This document shows, in pieces, positions 11,915 to 24,458 of a DNA stretch of 64,000 bases. Numbering within the stretch: position 1 is the first letter of the stretch; every line of letters begins with the position of its first letter. The translations under genes were made by a program, and so were the position numbers. The notes under the pieces were generated by a model. That model did no database searches. It was given only the letters and a program-made list of their open reading frames with translations, and had not been told where the DNA came from. The stretch spans positions 31,169,468 through 31,233,467 of the forward strand of contig NC_044919.1 of the NCBI RefSeq assembly GCF_003576645.1. The letters are read 5' to 3'. This DNA comes from Ipomoea triloba. Lineage: Eukaryota > Streptophyta > Magnoliopsida > Solanales > Convolvulaceae.

Positions 11915-14900
11915 ATGTTACAGAGACGCTTATTTTGCACTGCTATTTCCGAAACAGCTTTCCGGTCAAACTCCGGCGGCAGCAACTACGGCAAATGGGG
12001 CATCAAGCAAGTTACCAAGTCCAACTTCTCCGAGACACTGAACGAGATAGAGACCCGCATAACGGAATCCGATTTCATTGCCGTGTCGTTACAGACGACC
12101 GGCGCTTACTCTTCCCCTTGGCAACGGCTGCTCCCCTTCGACACCGCCGAAATCGCTTATCTCAAAGCTAAGCGCGCTGCCGAACGGTACCAGATTCTTC
12201 AATTCGCCGTTTGCCCTTTCTCTCTCAGGGAGTCCAAACTCATTGCTTCCCCGTAAGTCATCTTCACCGTTCAATTTATTTGTTTATTGATTTTCTAGAC
12301 TTCATGAGTTCAGGTGCTTTTTTTTTTTTTTTTTCTATTTTATTGTATTTCTTCAGAGAAATAGGAATTGTCAGTGATGATAGTGTTCTGTTCTGCCTCT
12401 CGCAGATACAATTTTCATTTGTTCCCAAGGGATGAGCTGAAAACAGGGATGCCTTCTTACAGTTTTTCGTGCCAGTCATCGTATTTGATCTCTATTGCTC
12501 GAGAAGGTTTCGATTTTAATGCTTGCATAAACGACGGTAAGCTTAATTCTACAAAATGCATATGCTCACAACCTTAATGACTATTATTCAAATTTTACAT
12601 TTTAATTCAGTATTGTATGAGCACAATTATGAAGTCTGGAAGTGCATCACTTCAGATTTTTTTTTTTCACCATCTAGTCTAGGAAATGATACAATTCTTC
12701 TCAGATTTGTAATTAAGTACATTGATGAATGAGGGGAAAACATGTTGGGAAATCTCAAAGTAATTCAGCAAAGTGACTGTTTTTCGTAGGACTTTGACAG
12801 ATTGGGGAAAAGATTAAGAACTCATCAGTTTTGTGGGTTCTGTCTGGCAGGCATATCATACTTATCCAGAGCACAAGAACTAGCTGCAAAAGACCATATT
12901 AGGAGTCCATCAGCTGGCAGCTGTACAGTTCCATCTCCATCATCCCGATCAGTTGCTGATTCTATATTTATAAACAGGATCAAATCCCGAGTTAAACATT
13001 GGAGAAATGCTTGCACTGATCAAAGCAAGAAAACTGAAGGTGATTCAAAATTGCTTTACTTAAGAATGAGATTAACTACTTGTTTCTGATTCATGTTACT
13101 TAATATTTTATAGATGTTTTGATAAGTTCCTTGAGGAAAATGATCGCAGCAACCGAAGTACATGGTTCTAGGCCTTGCCTGAACATAGATATCTGCAGTG
13201 AACAGCAAGTGCAGCTTGTGCTAGAGGTACTCTTCTTCTCCCTCGGCTGATAGTTAGTGATAAACCACTAATAATCTTCAGTGGATAAAGCATGTTTATC
13301 TGTAGTGGGGTATGTACCAGGTACTTAAAACTACAGGGGATGAAACATGTTTATCCATTCAACCTTTGCTGATAGAATTTGAACTTTTGTGTCGGGTTCC
13401 AGACACTGAAGGAGTTTGTTGATGTTGTACCTCTATTAATTCCAGCAAATGGAGGTGGGACTCAGACAGTCCGGGTTGTTTTGACGAGTTCCCAAGAAGA
13501 CAAGGATCTCCTTGAGGTAGTGAGGGAAGCTTTAGTACTTCAATAATATCTATCAATCACCTTGTGTTGTTAACTGTTACTCATTAACACGCAGAAGGAA
13601 CTTCAAGAACTGGAAAATAAGCATAATAAGCGTGTTCGTGGCTTTCGAGAGGTGGTTGATCTGATTTCCTGTTCTCAGAAACCTGTGGTTGCCCACAACT
13701 CACTAAATGGTTCATCTCTTTGTGGAAAATTTTCAATAATGCTAGACTCTGCAGCTGCCAAATCTCTCTCTTTTTCTCTTTGCTGAGTGTTCCCCTTACC
13801 CATGCAGATTTTACATCTATTCATTCCAAATTCATAGCTCCACTACCATCAACCCTGGATGAATTTAGACACTCATTGGGTCGTGTCTTCCCTCACATAC
13901 TTGATGTGAAACATCTTATGAAGGAACTTGGCTCTCAGAAGAATTTGAACAATATATATGTGGCTACATCTTACCTAAATAGCAGGTTCTTTGCCCCGGT
14001 ATATGTGGAGCTTCCCCACCAAGGCAAGTGCTCTTTTACCGAATGAATTAATTGTGTTATTCTGCAAATGCTCTTTGTTAAATGCTGTCTTACTCCATTC
14101 TCACTACAGTGAACTGGATGATATGATGCAAGCTAGCATTATCTTTTATGGTTTATACATGTTATTTTGGGGTTAATAGAACTGCAGAAGCCATTGATTC
14201 TAAGCTTGTCTTTCAGTTTATTATTAATTCCTTTGAACCAGTGCTGACTAGTGGTTAAATTATCAGCTATATCAACCAAGGCAGACAGTGTCAAGAGTCA
14301 TGGCCATAATGTTTTAAAGATAAGCGAGTTGTTTGCCAAGGTGTGCTCCATTTTGAAAGTTGATCCAAAAGCTCCTGAAGCCATTGAGCACCGTGGCCAA
14401 TTGCCTCCAGCTCTAGAATGCTATGCAAATATTTTTGATCCATGCTCAACCAGTTATCAGGATCCTCCTATCAATGAAGAAGATGTCAGAGTTCGGGCAA
14501 AAAGCTGTAAAAGAGTTAGCAGTAAAAATGTGGTCTTCCTGTGGGGGTTCCAGAGTGGGATTTCCACTGGACAGGTGAAAAGCCTTCTATATGGTAAACA
14601 CGAAGTCTTCTCGAGCGAATTTGACATTCAATTGGTGGACGAGAGTTGTGCAGTACTTGTTTTTTCGAGTCCTGGTTTGTCTGCAGTTCTCTTGGAGGCA
14701 TTGGATTCTGGTTCTTTGAAAGAGATGGTCTCTGAAGGCATTAGAGCTGCTAGATATGATGCATATGTAAAAGTGTGCAAGTTAGGGTTATGGAAAGCAA
14801 ACCTGGCTGATTCTTTAGAACTGGCTTTGGAAGAAGAATCTGAATGCCTTTCAGAAGCTCACATTGCAAAGGATCTTTCAGTGATACATTGGAATAGTGA

Positions 14901-14928
14901 TGAAATGATCAATCTAGATGACCTGTAA
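11915..14928 (+). CDS. PARN-like CAF1-family protein, probably catalytically inactive
   Basis: Coding exons are 11915-12252, 12406-12536, 12851-13039, 13114-13226, 13403-13516, 13595-13709, 13808-14023 and 14252-14928. The last acceptor could instead be 14267, so the protein is 630 or 625 residues. Intron 7 uses a GC donor (AAG|GCAAGT). The layout is that of poly(A)-specific ribonuclease PARN: a CAF1-type nuclease fold split by an inserted domain, and an RRM-like segment near residues 495-550 (NVVFLWGF...AVLVFSS). The family's first catalytic motif, D-x-E, reads AVSLQTTG here, with Ser58 and Gln60 where Asp and Glu belong. Asp334 in NDFTSIHSKF is kept. The last Asp of the HEAGYDA-type motif appears to be Asn425 in SHGHNVLK. 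The residues suggest a pseudonuclease, matching the divergent Arabidopsis paralogue At3g25430 rather than the active AHG2. The N terminus may be an organelle presequence. Confidence 0.87.
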
Positions 14929-15364
14929 ACCTTCGTTTTATATTTTTTCAACATCTGTATTTGCAAGTGCCATTTAATCCTTTTCCCTACCATATTTGCT
15001 TCTATACACTGCATCGTTTTCTCACAGGAAATTTCTTATTGCACTGCAGATCAATCAGTTAGTTTATTAGCTACTAGCTTTTCAGTTTTAATTATTAACA
15101 ATTAACTTTTCAGCTTCAACTACTAACTTTTCTGCTTTCAGCTTCTAATAATTGGTCATGAATGATGGTGGGCTTTCCTTAACTGCCAAATTTATGGGGC
15201 CGCCAGGCCCACTTTCGTAGGCTTGGAATCTAAGTCCGTTTTGGAAATGGAAGTTTTACTGACATGCCACATGCGTGATTTAAGATCCTCGCCAAGTCGC
15301 CATCTTCATCGTTGGTAGCGACTGAATTGAGAGGGAGTAGTGGTGCAGATTACACTGATAGGAA

Positions 15365-18300
15365 ATGGCAGCGATTACTTTCGACTACATGCCAAGACTC
15401 AAACATAACAGTAATGGCGTCCATTTGGTTCCTCGAAATAAGATTCTACGGCCTTGTCTTCTACGCTCGAATTCAAACTTAAACTTGTTTGGACACAAAC
15501 TTGCTGCCGGTTATGAACCGCTCTCATTTTCGGCTTCAACCGAGAAAACTCGGAGGAGTGGATACGTGCCGCTTCGTGTTGCCGGTTCGAACCAGAGTTC
15601 CGCGTCCTGCTCCTTCGATGTTGTGATAGTCGGTGCCGGAATCATCGGTTTGTCCATCGCGCGTCAATTCCTTCTCGGATCGGATCTCTCCGTTGCCGTG
15701 ATTGATGCCGCTGTGCCTTGCTCCGGCGCTACTGGGGCAGGTAATGCATACGTCTCTTCTTTGCTGCTTTATCCCCTATGATTTTCGCTCCGAATTTGCA
15801 AGGTTCATACGAGTGGGGAACATAAACATAGCTCTCACTTCTCACAATCTATACAGTGTAGTGCCGTTTTAGCACCTATAGTTGATGGTTTGAAAGATAA
15901 CCGTTTCATTTATATCGCACTTTGATTGTACTTAACAGTGAACTGTGTTGGCTGCTTCATTTATACTTATTGCATGAAGTTCTCAAGGAAAAGATCACCT
16001 ATGATGTAATTGCTTTGGTAACCTTTGAGATCTTTGCTGTAAAATTTGTGAAACTTTTTTTTTTTTTTTTGAGGTTGTAGAAAATACATATAATGCTATT
16101 ATTTTCGTATCGCTCTGAATAAAATGGACCTCTCTGGACTAGCTTATGATTCAAAGTATGCATTTCCACTCTCTTTCCCTGAAGTCTGATTGGTTGTAGG
16201 ATGTCTTTTCATTCTATTTGGCATTTGAGCCGGTTCTAGGGCAAGGCTACGTGTGGAAAATACACAAAGCACCGGAGAGTGATAAATGGGAACTGGCAAT
16301 GAGAAGCTATCAACTTTGGGAGATCCTTGCCAAGAACATTGAACTTGAAGGCATGGATCCTTCAGAGATATTTGGATGGAAGAAGACAGGTGCTTTGCTA
16401 TCTTGATATGTATAACTGCTATAAGCTTTGCTATTACTATCCATCCCACAAATCTGAGGTATTCTTATCATCAGGAAGCTTGTTAATTGGTAGAACTTCT
16501 GAGGAATCCTCTATCTTGAGAAGTAAGGTCAAGCAGCTATCTGATGCTGGTATCAGAGCAGAATTCTTGACAAGAAATGACTTGCTCTCTGAAGAACCTG
16601 CACTTCTGATTGAAAAGGAAGGCGGAGCAGCATATGCACCAGATGACTGCCAATTGGATGCTCGACGTGCGGTTGCATTTATTGAGAAGGTTTATTTTAT
16701 TCTCTTCTCTTCTATTTAGAACTAGCTTATTTACCTCTAAAATAGCTTCAGTTGTTTGCAAATATTTCTAAATCTCTACTTGCTTTGTTTAATGCTTTTA
16801 GGTGTTATATACAATGTGCAGGGTAATAGGCTTTTTGCTGCAGAAGGTAGATATGCAGAGTTCTATCATGAGCCTGCTACTTCCTTATTAAGGTTTGACA
16901 GCTTCATTTTTTAGTTTGTTAAAAATTTATATCAAATCCAAGAGATTAATATGTTGGTGTGTTGGTTGTAAATTTTAGGTCTGCTAACACCGGGGAAGTT
17001 GAAGCAGTTCAGACTTCCAAGACCATTTTGCATAGTAAGAAGGCTGTTATACTTGCAGCTGGTTGTTGGAGTGGTTCTTTGATGCATGATATGATTAAGC
17101 ATCACAATATTGAAGTGGATCTCCCTATCAAGCCTCGAAAGGTATTATCCTATAGTGAAAGACATTTCTGTTGAATAGACATCCCTGCTGAGTGATACAC
17201 TGATACTTCATATCCACTTCCTTCCCATCTCAATTCATGTGCTTAGAGTAACTAATGCTTTAAGAATTAACAATATACACATTCCTCCAATCTTGCATAA
17301 GAGACAGCTTATGCTTAATGTTTAGAGAGTACATATTATGCTCTAGAGCATTATTCTGATGAAAAGCATGATTGCTTGTAGAAGTGAGGAATAGCTATCC
17401 TGGGTGCTACCTCTCAAATTTGCACTGTATTACTATTCTGTATATCATGTAAACTTCTTCTCTTGTCTGTATAATAACAGGGTCACCTGCTTGTGATAGA
17501 GAACTTTAAGCCCTTTAAGCTGAATCATGGACTTATGGAGGCTGGGTATGTCAGCCATCAATCTGCTACTCTGAAATCTGCACCTAATTCAGGATCCATT
17601 TATGATGCACAAAGTACATCCGTCTCAATGACAGCCACTATGGACACGTCTGGTGGTCTTGTTCTTGGTATGTATCTAGTCCACAAAGACACTCTGAAAA
17701 CAGTATAGAAATGGCAGATGGATATGGCCAAGAGAGAGGATGAGTTGACAAATTTTCACACTTACTAATTCTCTCTCTTTGTTCCTAATTTAGTATTGGG
17801 GAAAAATTATTATTTAGCCTCTTTTGATTATACTTAAGTTATGGTGGTCTTACATTTTAGATGATCTGAACCCCATTCTTCCAGGTAGCAGCCGACAACT
17901 TGTTGGCTTTAGCACTGAGGTGGATGAATCTATCATCAACCGGATATGGGAGCGAGCTGGAGAGTTTTTTCCTTTGCTGAGAAAAGAATCTCTAATAGAT
18001 CTGCGTCAAAACAGAGAAGTGAGAGTGGGACTGAGACCCTACTGTAAGTATAAACACTAGGAATTTCATCTTAATAAAGAAAGATCACTTCTGTAGTAAT
18101 GCTGATTGGAAATTGTCTTAAACTGTCCAAGTGCCTGATGGGAAGCCGGCGATTGGACCTGTACCTGGATTCTCAAATCTGTTTGTGGCAGCTGGCCATG
18201 AAGGAGAAGGACTTACACTGGTAATCCTGCACCTCTCTTAACTGAATTAAAACTTACAAAATGAGCATTCCTGCGGGGTTCTATATCAAGCCGGTTAAGC

Positions 18301-18460
18301 CATAGGCATAGCTTTTAGGTCTACAGTTTTGCCTGATGCCAATTCCTTATAAATTTTCTAGGCTCCCGGAACTGCTGAAATGATTGTTGATATGGTGCTG
18401 GGGAATCCTTGGAAAGTTGATCCAGCTCCATTTGCTGTGCATGGTCGTTTTCGTTCATGA
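15365..18460 (+). CDS. FAD-dependent oxidoreductase (DAO superfamily), plastid-type
   Basis: Nine exons join into 502 residues: 15365-15740, 16240-16389, 16475-16689, 16822-16892, 16979-17141, 17481-17667, 17885-18043, 18132-18220 and 18362-18460, all with GT-AG introns. Residues 1 to about 80 are Ser- and Arg-rich and look like a transit peptide. The Rossmann dinucleotide motif DVVIVGAGIIGLSIARQ (Gly90, Gly92, Gly95) is followed by the SGATGAGQGYVW flavin-contact block joined exactly across intron 1. Later blocks are AVILAAGCWS, a GLRPYLPDGKPAIGPVPG block and a C-terminal FVAAGHEGEGLTLAPGTAEM that closes the FAD site. These features define the glycine/D-amino acid oxidase-like superfamily. 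The substrate is unknown; the Arabidopsis counterpart I recall is At5g48440. The gene starts about 440 bp downstream of the PARN-like stop on the same strand. Confidence 0.88.
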
Positions 18461-19020
18461 AATGTGGTCCAGAGTACACATTTTCACTGCAGAGTTTTCA
18501 AAGGTTGTGGTCACAACACATTTTTATGGGTTGTTATATCTTTCTCCTTAATAAACCTCAAACATTCTAAAATGAAACACTATTTTGTTAGGAATCTATA
18601 CAAATTAGACTTGGACTTTGCATATCTGTTCTGTAAAACAACCATCTGATAGATATAATTTGGATTTATTTAGGATCACAATGGCTTCCTTCCCTGTCCT
18701 TCCGGGCTATCAGCTACCATCATTATGATCTTTTCAAGTTAGTACTATTGACTCTATTACAAGTAAAATATCTATTCTATACTTTCTCTATTTGTTGCAG
18801 TTTAAAAAGTTAATACCCACTACCGGAGTTTGACCCTGTGATCTTCCTAGAGCCTGCCACCATCACCCTCTTTGGTTTTATTAAATTAATAATTTTTCCA
18901 AATTCAAATTTTATTTTATTTTATTGATTTCAACGCCAGATTTATACACACCCATATACCAACGGCAGGAGTAAAATACATAAAATAGTTGGGCTAAGCC
19001 GCTTAAGGGAAAGCTTAATT
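18461..19020. other. Spacer between convergent oxidoreductase and MEE60-like gene 1
   Basis: This 560 bp gap holds the two converging 3' UTRs. AATAAA-like sequences occur at about 18550 on the plus strand. I see no further gene. Confidence 0.5.
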
Positions 19021-19849
19021 CTAGGCTTCCTGTTGGCCGCCGCCGGCGTCGGGGCCACTAGCACGGCTAACATATACGCTGATGGCCACAAAAACGTAGA
19101 TGATTATTCCGGTCAACGACAACGGGATCAAGAACGCAACACTCACAAGCGTCGACGCAGCCATGCAAGAAAGCACTCCCAGCCTCAACTCGACCACATA
19201 CACCACAGACACCAGCATGAACAAGCACCCCAGCATCGACGACATCGCTGAGAAGAGGACTCCCGTCGTCAACCATAACGACTCTTCGGAGCCATCCTTT
19301 CCGGCCACCTGGTCTGGCGGCTGTAGATCGAGCGACAGCTTGATCGACTGGGCGACGAGGGAGGAGAAGAGGTAGAAGCTGAAGGAGATTATCTCGAAGA
19401 CGATGAGCATCTTGGCGGTGTTGGCTCCCGGCTGGCACTCCTCCCGGACGTTAAGGCTCTGCAACTCCCCCGGCGAGACCAGCTCATTGTCCAGCCCCAA
19501 AAACATGGCGATGGTGAACAGTGAGTTCACATCCACCACACTGTCCAGTGCCGTCACGTGCACGTTCTTCTTGGTATGATAATGCCCTTTTCTGCATTCA
19601 TGCAACCATTTAAGGAGAAAACCGATCAATTAAACATTATTATTTGCAAAAATCTTCAATGAATTAACCATGCCTAAATTATTAGGGTTTAGCAACAATA
19701 TTTGATGCACCGTTAGTATAACGTTGTGGTTGTGGTTCACCAAAAGTGCATTTGATATTTTCCCATATAATATATAATTTGTCTGCATTATAAAAGAATG
19801 GGAATTTAATTTACGTTTTAGTAGCGGACGATGAGTGTGGATTGGGCAT
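19021..19849 (-). CDS. MEE60-like four-helix membrane protein, tandem copy 1
   Basis: Two coding exons, 19849-19815 and 19591-19021, give 201 residues. The first exon (MPNPHSSSATK plus two bases) ends at a GTAAAT donor, and the second begins after TGCAG in the same phase as both neighbours. The body carries the family block VHVTALDSVVDVNSLFTIAM, followed by about four hydrophobic segments: near the start, around FEIISFSFYLFSSLVAQSIK, around SAMSSMLGCLFMLVSVVYVV, and FLIPLSLTGIIIYVFVAISV. I recognise it as the plant-specific family containing Arabidopsis MEE60 (maternal effect embryo arrest 60), whose biochemical role is unknown. Compared with copy 3, VNVNS has become VDVNS. The promoter-proximal region is homologous to that of copy 2. 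Confidence 0.78.
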
Positions 19850-21587
19850 GGCTAGCTGGTGATAGTGAGGGGATATGAGATAGGTGCGTAGAATATGGTA
19901 GTAATTTAATGTTGTTTTGGGGGATTTTATTTGTGGTTGTAATGTTCCAAATTCCTATTTCTTCCTAGGACGTAAAGTATAATTTTTGCTTTGCCATAGG
20001 AAAGGGACAGGATTTTACAGATGGTAGTTAAAGCCGGAAGCCTGGAATAAAGTAACAAACAATTCCAACGTTATAAAATACGACACGGCCGGAAGCCTGC
20101 GTTTGGGCTTCTAGTTTTGCCTTGTGCAGTGCTTATACTGCGAACCGTGATTCACGTGGTAAGGAGAAGCACTGATACAAGTTCGTTTTTAATATATTAT
20201 AAGTTCATTTTTAGTGTGTTATATGTTCATTTTGACTTGTAATACATCAAAAAAGAACTTTTTATCAAAGTATGGGCATATGGCAAATCTAGTTGGGTCT
20301 TATAGGCTACCCAACAACTCAATAATTTTGAAAGGAAAAAGTGTCAAATAGACCACTGAACTTGTAGCTTTTGTGCAATTGGGCCATTGAACTTAAAAAG
20401 TGTGCAATTCAACCATCAAACAAGCAAAATTTGTGCAATTGGACCATTTTTACAAAATTTTTTAATTCAATTTGAGTTAAAAACATTTCAATATTGACTT
20501 CCAACTAGTATGGTAGAAGAAAATGTCACTCTTAATACATATATGTTAGTAATATAATTGGATTTTACCAGAAATTTTTTGTAAAAATGGTCCAATTGCA
20601 CAAATTTTGCTTGTTTGATAGTTGAATTGCACACTTTTTAAGTTCAATGGCCTAATTGCACAAAAGCGATAAGTTCAGTTGTCTATTTGACACTTTTTCC
20701 ATTTTGAAATGATAAAATTGTAAAAAGCTAAGTTGGTTCTTAAAATATTAGCGATATGTGTAAATATAGGCAATCTGTAAGTCCAACCTATCCGTTACAT
20801 GACACGACAAAGCTTATCCTTAATTGTCTTCAATTTGGTGGCACAATCCTCTATCCAATAAGCACTGCCTCTGCGTGTGAGGAATCCATAAAATGATATG
20901 TTGCTTTACTCTATTATGATCTTTATAAACAAGTTATTTTGGTCCCTTACATCACAATAATATAGTTTCAAATTAAAATTTTGCATGTATTATGTAAAAA
21001 AATAAAAATTAAAATGAATTGAAGAATTATAATACAAGCAAATTTAAAATAAAACTAATAACTACCATTGTGAGTGGTATATATACATTGGCTTGATAAT
21101 TCTTAATTACTCTTCTCCTATAGATTGTAAAATAACAGTAGAACTTTATGCGTTATTAAACAATACTCCGTAATATATAAATAATAAATGTACAATATAA
21201 TTATTTAACTAGTGTTACGTATGGCCCATCAAAAAATAATTAATTCGCATAATGTGTAACCTGATTATCAGCTTCGTTACTATATATACATTCTTCAATC
21301 TTCACCTACACCTAAGATGGATGTCAAGAAATAATGCGCTCCTCATGAGCAGTTCAGTTGGACAATAAAGTTTGAAAAGAAAAAAATAAAAAGAGTAATG
21401 TAAAAATCAAAATAATAATAATAACATTAAATATTAACTTATTATTCATCAGCCACTGCACGTTAATTCTCTCTCTCACTCTCAAGTCTCAACCTTATTA
21501 GTTGAACCAAATTATTCAAAAATAAAAATAAAAACAAGCCATACAAAAAGAATATATAATTATTTAGTTTGGGTACGGTTTGGAAAG
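19850..21587. other. Spacer between MEE60-like copies 1 and 2
   Basis: The first 150 bases upstream of copy 1 align by eye with bases 22895-23120 upstream of copy 2, so promoter sequence was included in the duplication. The spacer also holds a Mutator-type MITE at 20334-20700 and AT-rich filler. No other gene is visible. Confidence 0.6.
20334..20700. mobile_element. Mutator-like MITE, 367 bp, with 9-bp target duplication
   Basis: The element is a foldback: it starts GGAAAAAGTGTCAAATAGAC and ends with the imperfect inverse, finishing GTCTATTTGACACTTTTTCC. Inner arms also pair (CAATTGGGCCATTGAACTT against AAGTTCAATGGCCTAATTG). It is flanked on both sides by ATTTTGAAA (20325-20333 and 20701-20709), a 9-bp duplication typical of Mutator transposition. 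There is no coding capacity, so it is non-autonomous. Confidence 0.88.
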
Positions 21588-22894
21588 CTAGGCATTGTGT
21601 TGGGCGGCGGTGGATTTGGCGTCGTCGCTGTCGTCATCGCCGGGGTTACTAGCGCGGCTAACATATCGGTTGATCGCCGCGAAAACGTAGATGAGTATTC
21701 CGGCCAACGACAAGGGGATCAAGAACGCAACGCTCACAATGGTGGAGGTGGCCATACAAGAGAGCACTCCCAGCTTCAACTCGATCACATTCACCATAGA
21801 AACCAGCAAAAACAGGCAGCCTACGACGGACGACATGGCGGAGAAGAGGACTCCGGCCGTCAACAGGGTTTCGTCGACGGCGGCGGATGAGGCCTGATCG
21901 GAGGAGCTGGGCTGGAGGTTGAGGGAGAGCTTGATGGACTGGGCGACGAGGGAGGAGAAGAGGAAGAAGCTGAAGGAGAGGATCTCGAAGACGACGAGCA
22001 TCTTCGCGGTGTTGGCTCGCGGCTGGCACTCTTCCCGGACGTTCAGGCTCTTCAGCTGCCCCGGCGACGCCATTGCAAGCCCCAAGAAAATGGCGATGGT
22101 GAAGAGTGAGTTCACGTTCACCACGCCGTCCAGCGCCGTCACGTGCACATCCTTCAGCTTCTTTTCACGCTGACTTTGCCTGTTTCTGCATCCACAAAAA
22201 CTTGTGTGAGAGAGCCTCATAGTCTCAACCTATGAGATGGTCGAATCTTTGATTAATGAGTTCAAAAATTCTACCCATTAATCAAAAATTCGACTAGTCA
22301 TAATCATACAAGTGTTATCCATCAATCAAACATTCTAGTATGTCTAATCTTAACCCCAGAATCCCTGCTCAAGAATTACTAGAGTCTATATATATATATA
22401 TGATCAATCCCCAAGTTTCACCATATTTATACACTTTGAGCACAAGATATCTTATTGATTAAGGCCAGATCAGAAGTCTTTATCTCCTCTAATTTATCAA
22501 GATCTCTGTTGGGGCAGAGGCCAATAAGCAGGATCAAGCCAACACCACGTGACTAGGGGAACCAAGAAATAAAGTTACTTCTTTGTTATTAACTATAACT
22601 TTTGACCTGGTGGTAAACACTTGATCTAACCTTCTCCTTATAAATAATAATCCCTATGATTTTAGGTGGGAGCAGGGATACCAGCTAAGCTAGTCCCGCA
22701 AGGCAACAATATACTATGCCAATAGTTCTAGTGCAAGAACTAGCCTCGCAAGGCAACATATATTATTGCAGGTAATACCGTCACTAATAGTGTTATACCC
22801 AATATAATAAAAAATTAAACTTATTAAAAAAAAAAAAAGAGAATTGAACTTACTTATTAGTAGTAGAGGATGATGAGGGCGGTGGGTTGCACAT
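21588..22894 (-). CDS. MEE60-like four-helix membrane protein, tandem copy 2
   Basis: Exons 22894-22854 and 22185-21588 join to 212 residues. Exon 1 encodes MCNPPPSSSSTTN plus two bases before a GTAAGT donor; exon 2 opens in the same phase as in copies 1 and 3. The signature VHVTALDGVVNVNSLFTIAI is intact and about four hydrophobic helices follow. The C-terminal tail is Asp-rich (DDDSDDAKS) and predicted to lie outside the membrane. Similarity to copy 1 is high throughout, including the shared LNVREECQP segment, so these two are the most recent duplicates of the trio. Reading the second exon from an internal ATG at 22220 would replace the conserved short first exon and is less likely. Confidence 0.78.
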
Positions 22895-24458
22895 GGCTGG
22901 TGATAGTGAGGGAATATGAGATAGGTATGTAGGATATGATATGATAATATGATGATAATGTAATGTATGTTGTTTTGGGGGATTTTATTTGAGGTTGTAA
23001 TGTTCCAATATCTTGGTATGACGGAAAGTATAATGTTGCTTTGCCATGTTGATGGGACAGAACTATAGATTGTTGTGGTTTCACGATGATATCAGTTTTA
23101 GTTAAAGCTGGAAGCCTGGAATAAAGTAACAATTCCAAAGTTACACAGAATTTTCAAAAACAAAAAACAAAAGCAAAAAAAAATAAAAAAAATACATAAA
23201 TAAATAACAAAAACAAAAAACAAAGAAACCCACGATGATTATACCATGGACCTAGATTCATCTTGCAAAGTGATCCCATCACAATTTTACATACTCAAAT
23301 TGTAAACATTCAATATGTAAATTGTGAACATTCATTATGTAAATTGTGTATTTTGAAATCGAATTCAATTTATAAGGTGAACCAGGATCAACAGAATAAT
23401 TTGCCAAGAAACCCACATTTGGGCTTTTGGGTTCTGCCGTGAGAATTTTGGGCTATGACAAATGTAGTTGGGCCTGGTTTACAGCTACCCAACAGCTCAA
23501 CGATTTTGAAAGGGCAAAACCGTAAAATTAACATTTGGTCCTTACGATATGAAAATAGAGTTCATCAATTACCCGTTAGGCTTGGCTTTATCTATAACAT
23601 TGGGACTTCAAATAAAACATATTTATAAGGAACAAAATAAAGTAATGTGTTATCTTATCTTACTAACATCACACTAAATTATGCTCGAGGGTTGAAGGTA
23701 TCCTTAGGGTCGTAGTGTATAAGAATAGGCATAAATTTGATTTACCGAAAAATTAGTTCTAAAAAAACTAATAGGCAATTCTCGAAAAGATTCAAATTTC
23801 AAACTTTGTGACTGTCAAATTAACTCAGTTGGAATTACCGAGTAAACAATTATGTACCAAACTTGCAACAGAAAATCTTGACATGAATTAGAATATTAAA
23901 GTCTAAATCTGTATCCGTACTATCCAAGTAGCAAAACAAATATACTCTCAGTTTAAGTGTACAAAACATCAATTTGACCAAATCAAAATTGAAGCTTTAC
24001 TAATGTTGTTTCCATATTCAGTGGCAGCCACCATAACATAAGAAAAGTGTGAACTAAATAAATTTCACTATGATATAATAGCACATAAATCACTACACTA
24101 AAAAAACAACCCGGAGATTCCTGGTTAGTACTAGGAATCTCTATGTACAAAATGGAATCACATCACCCTGCACACAGCTTAGCTGCCAAATCCTCCATTC
24201 CAATCTCCAGCAAACAACCTTCAAAATCCATAAACGAAAACCGAAAATTCGCATTTTCTAGTACAATTCTCCCATTTAAAGTCTCCAAAAATGAAAAACT
24301 GAAGAATTCGATCGTTGTATTTCCAGTGACATTCAATACAACTTAAAAGCTAGGGCTGTGAAGCTTGAAGCCATACGAAATATGTATGAAATGAGACAAC
24401 AACAACACACACCTAAAACTACTACTCATACAAATGATGAATTGCAGAAACAAATGGT
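22895..24458. other. Spacer between MEE60-like copies 2 and 3
   Basis: Bases 22895-23120 match the upstream region of copy 1 and represent duplicated promoter. The remainder is AT-rich with A-rich runs at 23155-23225. The open frames at 22857-23138 and 24143-24346 are not supported as genes. Confidence 0.55.

Noticed and set aside
14206..14260. Strong-looking acceptor CTTTCAG at 14216 for PARN-like exon 8
   Set aside because: Its frame reaches a stop within four codons; the AGs ending at 14251 or 14266 keep the frame open.
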